Source: Clostridia bacterium (lineage in GTDB: Bacteria; Bacillota; Clostridia; Oscillospirales; Acutalibacteraceae). Taken from it: DNA of 64,000 nt. The stretch spans positions 1 through 64,000 of the forward strand of contig CAAFVV010000053.1 in assembly GCA_900766585.1 (NCBI GenBank), read 5' to 3'. How positions within the stretch are numbered: the stretch's first letter is position 1; each line of letters starts with the position of its first letter. Below are positions 7,321-14,804 of this stretch, in pieces. The notes under the pieces were generated by a model. That model was not told the DNA's origin, did no database searches, and saw only the letters and a program-made list of their open reading frames with translations. A program made the translations under genes and the position numbers.

Positions 7321-8781
7321 TTACGGGGCGGCGTGCGCCCGGGTCAGACCGGCCCGATAGCGCGCCGCCTTTTCTTTGTAGAATTCGCGCAGCGCGGTGT
7401 CCGGCAGCGGGAGCGGCTCGGCATGAACAAGCACCTTTGCTGCCGCGGAATAGTCGGCGAAATCGCGCAGCCCGACGGCGGCAATCATCGCTGCGCCGAC
7501 GCAGCCGGTATCCGGCTCTTGCATCCGGTAGATCTCGCAGCCGGTGATATAGCCGACCAGCTCGCTCCACAGGCGGCTCTTTGACGCGCCGCCGGTCATC
7601 ATCAGGCGGGACACACCCATGCCGCGGGCGGAAAATTCCTCCAGCGTCAGCGCCGTCTCAAACGCGACGCCCTCCATGAGCGCGCGCGCGAGGTCGTATT
7701 TGTCGTGGTGCAGGTCAAGCCCGACAAAGCTGCCGCGCACGTTCGGCTGCCCGTGGGGGAAGCCCGCGCCGCAGAGATAGGGATAGCAGAGCAGGTCGGC
7801 GGCAGACTGCGCCCGGTTGGCGGCGCCGCGGTCGAGGTCGGAAAAATCGCCGTCGACGAGCCGCCGGAACCATTTCAGCGACGAACCGGCGCTGACGAGC
7901 GACGCCATGGCGCCGTACAGCCCAGCGGCGGGGTGGATGCCGGGCGCGATATGCGACGGGGTGAACAGCGGCTGCGCCGTCACGCCGAGCACGACCCAGG
8001 TTGTGCCGGTGGCGAGCAGCATATCCCCCTCGTTGACTGCCCCCGCGCCGAGAGCGGCGCAGTACTGGTCGTGCGCACCGTTATACACCGTGACATCGCG
8101 GGACAGCCCGAGCGCCTCGGCGGCTGCGGCGGTGAGCGTGCCGACCGGCGCGCCGACCGGCAGCACCTCCGGCAGCTTTTCGGGCGTGATGCCCAAAACG
8201 GCGAGGATCTCGGGATCCCACTGCCCGGTCGTGATGTCCAGCATCTGGCGGATGGCGGCGTTGGTCGGGTCAATGACCGCGCGGCCGCACAGCCGCTGGT
8301 TCATAAATTCCAGCGTGGAGAGAAAGCGGGTGGTCTTGGCGAACAGCTCCGGCTGATGGCGGCGGATCCAGAGGATCTTGGCGGCATCGCAGGAGGGGCT
8401 TACGCGCCAGCCGCTCTTTTTATAGACCGTCTCCGCGCCGACGGCGTCGGCAAGTGCCTGCGCTTCATCGACGGCGCGCCGGTCCATCCAGGTGAGACAG
8501 GGTGCGAGCGGGTTGCCGTTTTCGTCCGCCGCCAGCATGGTCGCGCCCTGGGTGGACAGACCGATGCCGCGGATCATTGCCCGGTCGGACAGCGCGGCAG
8601 TCGCCTCGCGGACGGCGGTGACCGAAGCCGTCCACCAGTCCTCGGCATTTTGCTCGACCTGCCCCTCGCGGGGGAAGCTCAGCTCATATTCGCGGTAGCC
8701 CTTACCGCGGATGGCGCCGGTCTCATCGACGACGACCGCCTTTGCGGCGGTCGTGCCGACGTCCAGTCCGATGTACAGCAT
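7321..8781 (-). CDS. FGGY-family carbohydrate kinase
   Basis: A 486-residue sugar kinase of the xylulokinase/gluconokinase type. It begins with the ATP-binding phosphate-1 motif (GLDVGTTAAKAVVVDETG, residues 5-22). The presumed catalytic base is Asp238 in NGAHDQY, and an MTGGASKSRLW adenosine motif lies near the C terminus. These kinases phosphorylate ketoses or polyols with ATP. It starts 4 bp after the aminotransferase stop, so translation is probably coupled. The substrate is likely the ketose made by the isomerase of the neighbouring operon, which is an inference. Confidence 0.92.
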   Translation of the reverse strand: MLYIGLDVGTTAAKAVVVDETGAIRGKGYREYELSFPREGQVEQNAEDWWTASVTAVREATAALSDRAMIRGIGLSTQGATMLAADENGNPLAPCLTWMDRRAVDEAQALADAVGAETVYKKSGWRVSPSCDAAKILWIRRHQPELFAKTTRFLSTLEFMNQRLCGRAVIDPTNAAIRQMLDITTGQWDPEILAVLGITPEKLPEVLPVGAPVGTLTAAAAEALGLSRDVTVYNGAHDQYCAALGAGAVNEGDMLLATGTTWVVLGVTAQPLFTPSHIAPGIHPAAGLYGAMASLVSAGSSLKWFRRLVDGDFSDLDRGAANRAQSAADLLCYPYLCGAGFPHGQPNVRGSFVGLDLHHDKYDLARALMEGVAFETALTLEEFSARGMGVSRLMMTGGASKSRLWSELVGYITGCEIYRMQEPDTGCVGAAMIAAVGLRDFADYSAAAKVLVHAEPLPLPDTALREFYKEKAARYRAGLTRAHAAP

Positions 8782-8785
8782 AGCC

Positions 8786-10339
8786 TCAGCTCCTGTTCAG
8801 CAGTTCGTCGATGGTGTCGGTCAAAAAGCGGACGGTCTTTTCCGAGGAGATGACCGGCGGCTTGAGCAGCACGGCAGGCGGGCAGTTGGCTTTGTACAGC
8901 TGCGCGCTGGAGTCGATGCAGCGGGCGTTGAGCGCTTCGGCAAACGCGGCGGCATCGGCGACAGTGTGGAAGTGCAGGCCGACGAGATGCCCGTCGCCCT
9001 CGACGCGGCACAGCACGTCGGCATGGCGGCTGTGGATCTCCGCAAGCTGCTGCTGTAAAAGCTCGCCGCACTGCGCGACCTTGTCGCCGTTGGCCTGCAT
9101 AAACGTCATGGTGATGAGATAGGCGAGCGAGGCCAGCTCCTCCTGACCGTTGGTGACGAGCGCGCCGAACTGGTTGAGCGTGTCCATCTCCGCCGTCGTG
9201 ATGACCTTGCTGGCGGGGTATTCGCCGCCGGGGAAGCCCTTGCCGACGATGGCAAAGTCCGGCGTCAGCCCATAAAGGCGGAACAGGAACATGCCGCGGT
9301 ACCACATGCAGGACTGGATCTCGTCGACGAGCGTCGGCGTATCGGTGCGGCGGCACGCCTCATAGGCGCCGCGCAGGAACTCACCGGTCAGACGGATCGC
9401 GCCGTAGTTCATCATCACGATCTCGTGCAAAAAGCCTGCGGTCTTGTATTTGCCGGTGTTGTAGCGGGCGATCTTCTCCTCGAAGTCCGCGAGGTCGTTG
9501 ATCCGAACGGGCACGACCTTGTACAGCTCGGCGCGGTCGGCGGCGTCGTACAGCTCGGGCCACAGGCCGCGGAACGTCTGGGTCAGCACGGTCGTGCCGT
9601 GGTAGTTGCCCGCCTTGCCGCCCTCATTGTCCGCCATGACGAAGAACACGGGCACGCGGCCCTCATACTTCGGCGCGGGGAAGGTGGCATCCAGCCGGTA
9701 GAAGCGGACGAGCATCATTTTCACGCCGGCCTCGACGGCAAGACTGCCGGTCTCGAGGTTGATGACGCGGTTTAAGACGTGGGGCGCGGTCGAGGACAGC
9801 ACCGCCTCGGTCGCCGCGGTGTCGTCCCAGTCGATGCCGTTGGCAGACTGCACGAGGCGGGTCTCGGCAAGGCGGGTGATGTAGCCGCGGGTGTTGTTGT
9901 GGGTCGCATTGAGGATGCCGAGCTTGCGGGCGATGTCAATGAGCCGGTAGCCCGGGAAGGTGTGGCCGAGCGAGGCGTGATAATGCTCGCTCTTGCCGAT
10001 GAAATAGAGCCTGCCGTCCTCGCCGATGCGGCAGCAGCCGGCGCCGGTCAGCGGCGAGAGGTGCGGATGGGCGGCTTTGCGGAAGGATTCGGTCGGCGCG
10101 CCCGCCATCGTGTTCTCAAACGGCGGAATGAGCGTCTGCCCGACCTTGTCGAGCAGCGCGTCGCTTTGCGCCTGCGCCTCCTCGGGGAAGAAGTCCACCT
10201 TCTGCGCGGCGAGCGCCTCGGCCTCCTGCTCGGTCATGCGACCGAGCGCCGCGTTGGCGGCGACGACATGCTGCGTATACGCCTTGCCGAGCAGATCGGT
10301 CAGGGAGAGACAGGGAGAGCGGAAATACATGGGAAACAA
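8786..10339 (-). CDS. Class III (PLP-dependent) aminotransferase
   Basis: A 517-residue fold-type I PLP enzyme of the class III group. The cofactor aspartate is Asp339 in TLVDEIQ, and the Schiff-base lysine is Lys367 in IVGKGFPGGEYPASKV. An ETGSLAVEAGVKM segment (196-208) corresponds to the usual NSGTEAVE motif, with Leu for the usual Thr. At 517 residues it is longer than the usual 400-450, with extra N-terminal sequence. It sits between a Gfo/Idh oxidoreductase and a kinase, suggesting oxidation of a hydroxyl followed by transamination of a sugar or its breakdown product. RBS is AAAGGAGG. Confidence 0.88.
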   Translation of the reverse strand: MFPMYFRSPCLSLTDLLGKAYTQHVVAANAALGRMTEQEAEALAAQKVDFFPEEAQAQSDALLDKVGQTLIPPFENTMAGAPTESFRKAAHPHLSPLTGAGCCRIGEDGRLYFIGKSEHYHASLGHTFPGYRLIDIARKLGILNATHNNTRGYITRLAETRLVQSANGIDWDDTAATEAVLSSTAPHVLNRVINLETGSLAVEAGVKMMLVRFYRLDATFPAPKYEGRVPVFFVMADNEGGKAGNYHGTTVLTQTFRGLWPELYDAADRAELYKVVPVRINDLADFEEKIARYNTGKYKTAGFLHEIVMMNYGAIRLTGEFLRGAYEACRRTDTPTLVDEIQSCMWYRGMFLFRLYGLTPDFAIVGKGFPGGEYPASKVITTAEMDTLNQFGALVTNGQEELASLAYLITMTFMQANGDKVAQCGELLQQQLAEIHSRHADVLCRVEGDGHLVGLHFHTVADAAAFAEALNARCIDSSAQLYKANCPPAVLLKPPVISSEKTVRFLTDTIDELLNRS

Positions 10340-10372
10340 CCTCCTTTATAATGGGGAGACCCCGCGGCGGGG

Positions 10373-11515
10373 TCAGTCGATCGTGACAACGCGGGCCTCT
10401 TTGTGCGAGATCAGCGCCGCGGTCTGCAATTTGTGCGACAGCGCCGTCTCCTCGGGGCGCATGCAGCCAAACGGTACGTCCTTGCCGGTCAGCTCGCAGA
10501 GGAACGCCGCCCACATCTGCAGAATGGCGTCGGTGAAGCCGAATTCGAAGATGCCGCCCGTGATGGTCGGGATCATGGGCTTGTAGCCGATGCCGAGACG
10601 GCACCACGCCTGCTCCTTTTCCCAGACATCGGTGTAGTAGAACGCGCCGGGATCGTCGGTGGAGAAGCGGGCGGACGCCTTCAGTCCGTAGACCTCCAGC
10701 GACCAGCGGTCGGTCGCGCCCGGGTCGAGCCGCATGGTGCGCATCAGCATCGGGAAGGTCTTGCCGTCCTTATCCCGCACGTCGGAGACGAGCAGGGCAT
10801 TGTCCCACGTCAGGCAGGGAGCGGTGCCGCCCTTGCCGTCGGGACGGGTGTCGATGATCTTCGACAGCTTCGCATAGACGTTGAGCGGTGTCCAGCCCAT
10901 CCGGAACGGGACGTGCTGGGTGTGGATGCCGAGGTCGCCCATGCAGCCGTATTCGCCGTTGATCTCGATTCTGCGCTTCCAGTTGATCGGCTTGTTCGGG
11001 TCCATGTCGCTCGAGTGGCAGAACGAGGAGCGCACCTCGATAATCTTGCCGAACCGCTCCTCGCGGATCCAGCGGATCAGCTCCTGGCAGGCGGGGTAAT
11101 AGGGGAATTCGCTGGAGCAGCGCACGATGACCTCGGGATGCGCCGCGATCGCCGCCATGATGGCGTCGTTCGCCGCCTTGTCAATGCCGAACGGCTTTTC
11201 GCCGAGCAGGTGCTTGCCCGCGCAGATGATGTCGGTGTACACCTTTTCGTGCAGCACATGCGGCAGCGCGCAGTAGATCGCGTCGATGTCCGGGCGGGCA
11301 AGCAGCTCATGATAGTCGTCCACGCTGTATTTCACGCTCGGAAAGTTGCGTACAAACCAGTCGCGCGCCTGTTCGTTGGTGTCACAGACGCCGACGATCT
11401 CCGGTCGGGCGATCTCCTCAGTCAGATGGCACCAGCGGGCGGCGGCGCTTGCAAATTCGCGCCCCATCAGTCCGCAGCCGATAATGCCGAAGCGTATGGT
11501 TTGGGTCATAGCCAT
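10373..11515 (-). CDS. Gfo/Idh/MocA-family oxidoreductase
   Basis: A 380-residue NAD(P)-dependent oxidoreductase. The dinucleotide fold is IIGCGLMG (11-18), and the canonical catalytic Glu-Lys-Pro occurs at 106-108 (LLGEKPFGID), unlike the paralogue at 3881-5140. The C-terminal half is the usual sugar-binding alpha/beta domain. It is the first gene behind a consensus promoter (11571-11599), followed by the aminotransferase and kinase. RBS is AAGGAGG before the ATG at 11515. It probably oxidises a sugar or inositol-like hydroxyl; the exact substrate is not identifiable. Confidence 0.92.
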   Translation of the reverse strand: MAMTQTIRFGIIGCGLMGREFASAAARWCHLTEEIARPEIVGVCDTNEQARDWFVRNFPSVKYSVDDYHELLARPDIDAIYCALPHVLHEKVYTDIICAGKHLLGEKPFGIDKAANDAIMAAIAAHPEVIVRCSSEFPYYPACQELIRWIREERFGKIIEVRSSFCHSSDMDPNKPINWKRRIEINGEYGCMGDLGIHTQHVPFRMGWTPLNVYAKLSKIIDTRPDGKGGTAPCLTWDNALLVSDVRDKDGKTFPMLMRTMRLDPGATDRWSLEVYGLKASARFSTDDPGAFYYTDVWEKEQAWCRLGIGYKPMIPTITGGIFEFGFTDAILQMWAAFLCELTGKDVPFGCMRPEETALSHKLQTAALISHKEARVVTID

Positions 11516-11570
11516 TCCTCCTTATCCGCAGTCGGCAGAGGAACGCCCTCCGCCGCTTGTATCCGCCTGC

Positions 11571-11599
11571 ATTATAGCATGACCGGCGGCGGGTGTCAA
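11571..11599 (-). promoter_or_regulatory. Consensus promoter of the oxidoreductase-aminotransferase-kinase operon
   Basis: On the minus strand TTGACA (11594-11599) and TATAAT (11571-11576) are both perfect and separated by 17 bp. This is a very strong sigma-A promoter, so control must come from a repressor or catabolite protein. A GAAAGAATCTTTC palindrome lies just upstream, near 11609-11621. Confidence 0.88.
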
Positions 11600-11658
11600 T
11601 GCAAAAATGAAAGAATCTTTCGAAAAAACGGGAGAAAAAGCAAATAAATGAAAAGAAA

Positions 11659-11697
11659 TGCTCTGCATTTTGAACGAATCATTCAAAATGCAGAGCA
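11659..11697 (-). terminator. Perfect 16-bp inverted repeat, terminator of the exporter pair
   Basis: TGCTCTGCATTTTGAA (11659-11674) pairs exactly with 11682-11697 around a 7-nt loop, CGAATCA. On the minus strand it is followed by a T-rich stretch and lies about 90 bp past the stop at 11787, fitting a terminator for the two exporter genes. Its loop region also contains the TTGAACGAATC and TCATTCAAA words found in the DeoR control region. Confidence 0.75.
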
Positions 11698-11786
11698 AAA
11701 CGACAGAGTGGGCGGCCTCGCGGCTCTCCCCGCACAGGGCAGCCGGGCGGCGCGGAGGGGACAGCGCGCTTTTCGCGATGCGGAGC

Positions 11787-12236
11787 CTACTGCTTTTCCT
11801 TTTCCCTGCGGCGCGGGAGCAGGATGTGCATAACGGTCATCGAGAGCAGCATACCGGCGGACATTGCGATCATCAGCAGGATGGTGTGCAGTGTGCGGTC
11901 GGTAAACTCCGCGAGCTGCCCCGACACGAGGGCGCTGATGCTCGTATAGAGCGATCCGCCGGGGATGAGCGGGATCCAGCCGGTGACGAGCAGCACGGGG
12001 GAGGGGCAGTGCAGAACCCGCGCCATCCCCTCGGCATACAGCCCGAGCGCGGCGGTGGCGATCAGATAGCAGAGCGCCTCGTTTTCGATTCTCAGCGCGG
12101 CAAGGCAATAGACGCCCCAGCCGACAAGGCCGCCGAGGAAGGTGAACACGAGATGGCGTCCGCGGACGTGAAACAGTATGGCGAAGCCGAGCGAACCGAC
12201 AGCGCCCATCAGGGTCTGCAAAACAGGCTGCGGCAT
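11787..12236 (-). CDS. Threonine/serine exporter, small C-terminal subunit (ThrE_2 type)
   Basis: A 149-residue protein with four to five hydrophobic segments, an IPGGSLY motif and a basic tail (LLPRRREKEKQ). It matches the C-terminal half of ThrE exporters, which in many Firmicutes is a separate gene next to the N-terminal half. Here the partner lies immediately upstream with a 15-bp gap. The pair should form one membrane exporter of threonine/serine or similar small polar solutes. Confidence 0.85.
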   Translation of the reverse strand: MPQPVLQTLMGAVGSLGFAILFHVRGRHLVFTFLGGLVGWGVYCLAALRIENEALCYLIATAALGLYAEGMARVLHCPSPVLLVTGWIPLIPGGSLYTSISALVSGQLAEFTDRTLHTILLMIAMSAGMLLSMTVMHILLPRRREKEKQ

Positions 12237-12251
12237 GGTGTTTTCCCCCTT

Positions 12252-13040
12252 TCAGATCCACATCCCCGCGACGGTGAAGCCGAAGGTGACGATAAAGGCG
12301 ATGACGAGCGACTGAAAAAACCGGCTGATGCCGGAGATCATGTCGCCGACGAACATGTCGTGGACGGCGTTGGTCATGGCGATGCCGGGGATGAGCAGCA
12401 TGATGTTGCCGATGCAGATGGCGTCGAAATGCGTGCCCAGCCCGACCCTGACCAGCAGCACGTTGCACAGCCCTGCGAGCAGCGAGAGCAGAAACGTCGT
12501 GAACACCCGCGCCAGATGCAGCCGTCCGAGCAGCCGCTCCCACAGGCAGAGCAGCGCGCCGGTGACGGCGGCGGCGGCGGCATCGCCCGCGTTGGCGCCG
12601 AAAAATACGCTCAGCGAGGCGGATATGCCCGCATAGGCGAGCAGCAGCAGCCACAGCGGATAGATCTTCTGCCCGTCAATGGCGGAAAGCCGCTCCCGCG
12701 CGGCATCCGCCCCGAGCTTCCCGGCGCACAGGTCGCGTGAGAGCTGATTGAGCTGTTCAAGGCGCGTCATGTCGAACTTTTCCGTGCGGATGCGCCGCAG
12801 CTGGGTCGCGCTGCGCCCGTTTTCGTCCAGTGCCGTGACAATAATGCCCGCCGTGACCGAAAACACATGCGTCTGCGCCGCGCCGAGTGCCGTGCAGATG
12901 CGCTCGATCGAGTCCTCGACCCGGCTGATCTCCGCGCCGCAGGTCAGCATCCGCATGCCGATATCGAGCGAAAGGCGCACCGTTTGCTCCAGGGTCGTAT
13001 CGGCAGGCGGTGCAATTTTGACGGATTCGTTCAGTACCAT
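12252..13040 (-). CDS. Threonine/serine exporter, large N-terminal subunit (ThrE/DUF1212 type)
   Basis: A 262-residue protein. A soluble N-terminal part (about 1-120) carries the conserved CGAEISRVEDSIERI segment; five hydrophobic helices follow, with a PGIAMTNAVHDM motif. These are hallmarks of the ThrE N-terminal family. The ATG at 13040 has GGAGGA eight bases upstream. The frame continues further upstream, but that part spans the promoter, so it is excluded. It is co-transcribed with the small subunit at 11787-12236. Confidence 0.87.
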   Translation of the reverse strand: MVLNESVKIAPPADTTLEQTVRLSLDIGMRMLTCGAEISRVEDSIERICTALGAAQTHVFSVTAGIIVTALDENGRSATQLRRIRTEKFDMTRLEQLNQLSRDLCAGKLGADAARERLSAIDGQKIYPLWLLLLAYAGISASLSVFFGANAGDAAAAAVTGALLCLWERLLGRLHLARVFTTFLLSLLAGLCNVLLVRVGLGTHFDAICIGNIMLLIPGIAMTNAVHDMFVGDMISGISRFFQSLVIAFIVTFGFTVAGMWI

Positions 13041-13065
13041 GACGGATTCCTCCTTTTCGACAAAC

Positions 13066-13094
13066 AGTATAGACCGAACACTGCAAAATTGCAA
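13066..13094 (-). promoter_or_regulatory. Promoter of the threonine/serine exporter pair
   Basis: On the minus strand TTGCAA (13089-13094) and TATACT (13066-13071) are separated by 17 bp, about 25 bp before the ATG. Confidence 0.7.
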
Positions 13095-13265
13095 CCCCTG
13101 ATTTTTCCGCCGCCGCAAAAATTGCGCCGGGGCTGCCCGTGCGGCGCAAAAAGCGGTGGGAAAGACCCGAAAAACCGCAAAAAACGGCCGGACGCTGAAG
13201 CGGGCGCCGACCGGAGATTTGCCGCTTTTCCGTCCGGCTGCGCGGCAGACCGGCGGAAAAGGCGG

Positions 13266-14174
13266 TCAGAACAGATGCTTTTTGCGGAAATAGAGGATCT
13301 CGGCGGCCACCGTGGCGGCGGTCAGCAGAATGACGAGCGGGTAGCCGAAGCGCCAGTGCAGCTCCGGCATGCCGGAAAAATTCATGCCGTACCAGCCGGT
13401 CACGAGCGTCAGCGGCAGAAACAGCGTCGTGACAATCGTCAGGATGCCGATGACGCGGTTTTGCCGCGCCTCCTGCGCCGACTGCGCAAATTCGCGCAGA
13501 TGAAGCGTGTATTCGTATAAAAGCGTGCAGTAGCTCTGCCGCCGCCCGAGCCGCGCGGCAAACGCCTGCCAAAGTCCGGCCCGCCCCGCCGTCTCCGGCG
13601 CGTCGGTGAAAAACTGAGCCACCTCGGCAAGCTGCTCATAAAACGCGCCGAGCTCGGTCAGCTTGTGCCGGATGTGCAGCAGCGATTCAAAAAAGCCGTC
13701 CGGCACGTCGTGCAGCGCCGCCTCCTCCATGCGGGCGATCTGCTCGTCCATATGCGAAAGGAAGGGCATGTCCTCCTCCGTCAGGTGCATCAGCAGCGAC
13801 AGCAGACATTCGGCGGGTGTCTGCGGTACAAAAAAATGTTCGGGCGCTTTTTCCGGCCAGTCGTGCAGGTGGCCCGTGTCCTCGATGAGGGTCAGCGACT
13901 CCGCCGTCAGCCGAAAGCCGAGCGTGAGACGCGGCGGGCGCTGCAGCCCCTTCTGCGGAAAGCGCAGTACCCCGAACGCGCCGTCTGCGTCCGCCTCGAT
14001 CCGGCAGCAGCGCACGGAGCCAAGCTCGTGAAGCAGCTCGTGCCGCACCCGTCCGGGCGGCTGCCGGTCGCGGAATTCCTCCCGCGTCATGCGGCAAAGC
14101 ACCGCCCGACCGTCCGCCGATGGGCGATGCGGGACAAATCCGCCCTTTTCCGTGTCCATATCCCATTCCGTCAT
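13266..14174 (-). CDS. corA: CorA-family magnesium transporter
   Basis: A 302-residue protein with a long cytoplasmic N-terminal domain, a helical stalk (about 125-240) and two C-terminal membrane helices. The signature GMN occurs at 263-265 (WYGMNFSGMPEL), between the helices as in CorA selectivity loops. CorA pentamers carry Mg2+, and sometimes Co2+ or Ni2+, into the cell. The usual length is about 310-320. It has its own promoter at 14240-14268 and is divergent from rpoB, without evident functional link to its neighbours. Confidence 0.93.
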   Translation of the reverse strand: MTEWDMDTEKGGFVPHRPSADGRAVLCRMTREEFRDRQPPGRVRHELLHELGSVRCCRIEADADGAFGVLRFPQKGLQRPPRLTLGFRLTAESLTLIEDTGHLHDWPEKAPEHFFVPQTPAECLLSLLMHLTEEDMPFLSHMDEQIARMEEAALHDVPDGFFESLLHIRHKLTELGAFYEQLAEVAQFFTDAPETAGRAGLWQAFAARLGRRQSYCTLLYEYTLHLREFAQSAQEARQNRVIGILTIVTTLFLPLTLVTGWYGMNFSGMPELHWRFGYPLVILLTAATVAAEILYFRKKHLF

Positions 14175-14239
14175 GCTGCCGTCCGCTCCTTTTTATCAAC
14201 CGGGAGGGGGAAACCGTGCCTCTCCGATTGCTTTGTCTA

Positions 14240-14268
14240 AGCATAGCAAACTTCGGTCAAAAAAGCAA
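14240..14268 (-). promoter_or_regulatory. Promoter of corA
   Basis: On the minus strand TTGCTT (14263-14268) and TATGCT (14240-14245) are spaced 17 bp apart, about 65 bp before the corA ATG. No Mg2+-sensing leader was recognised in this short 5' region. Confidence 0.55.
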
Positions 14269-14627
14269 CGGCGGCAAAAAATATTTTTGCCTTCTCCGCG
14301 CGGGCAAAAAACACCCGCTGCCACCCGGCAGGGGAGCGGCAGAGACGGCGTGTCCCACTCTGCCGGTTTTATTAGAATAATATTTCCAAAAAGCGAATAA
14401 TTATTCTTTCCGTTTCTTGCGCCCGCGGGAAGTGCGGGCGCAAAAGCGTGCCGGCGGGCGCCGTTTGCGTATTTGCCAAAAAAGCGGCGGAAAACGCCGC
14501 CGCAGCGGGAAAACTTCAAGCAACGCCGCCGGGCGTTTCAGAGCGGGGCAAACCGGCGCCGCATCGGGGCAAACGGCGGTTTTTCCCGGTGTTTTTCCGA
14601 AAAAAGCGATTTTTTCCGGATCAGGGG
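14269..14627. other. Intergenic region rich in hairpins between corA and rpoB
   Basis: No gene is seen. It contains a GGCAAAAA/TTTTTGCC palindrome near 14272-14290, an A/T-rich patch with AGAATAAT...ATTATTCT (about 14374-14407), a 10-bp stem of TTGCGCCCGC with GCGGGCGCAA (14417-14443), and a GCGGCG/CGCCGC hairpin near 14483-14504. None is followed by a T tract, so none is called a terminator. Their role is unknown. Confidence 0.5.
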
Positions 14628-14656
14628 TTGACAACCGCTTGACGGCGTGCTATTAT
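14628..14656 (+). promoter_or_regulatory. Promoter of rpoB-rpoC
   Basis: Perfect -35 TTGACA (14628-14633) and -10 TATTAT (14651-14656) have a 17-bp spacer. A second TTGACG six bases on has no matching -10. The leader is about 140 nt long and includes a small GGGGT...ACCCC hairpin (about 14674-14688). Confidence 0.88.
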
Positions 14657-14804
14657 GATAGACTGTATCACAATGGGGTTTTGTACCCCGTGCGGCGAAA
14701 AGCGGGCGGCAAAATTGTATAAAAATCGACCCGGCGCCGCAGAAAAATTTTCGGGCAGAATCGTGAGATACCGTTTGTAGAATAGAGACAGGAGTGATCA
14801 GCGA

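Noticed and set aside
14417..14443. GC-rich hairpin as a terminator
   Set aside because: No T run follows on either strand, so it was recorded only as structure.
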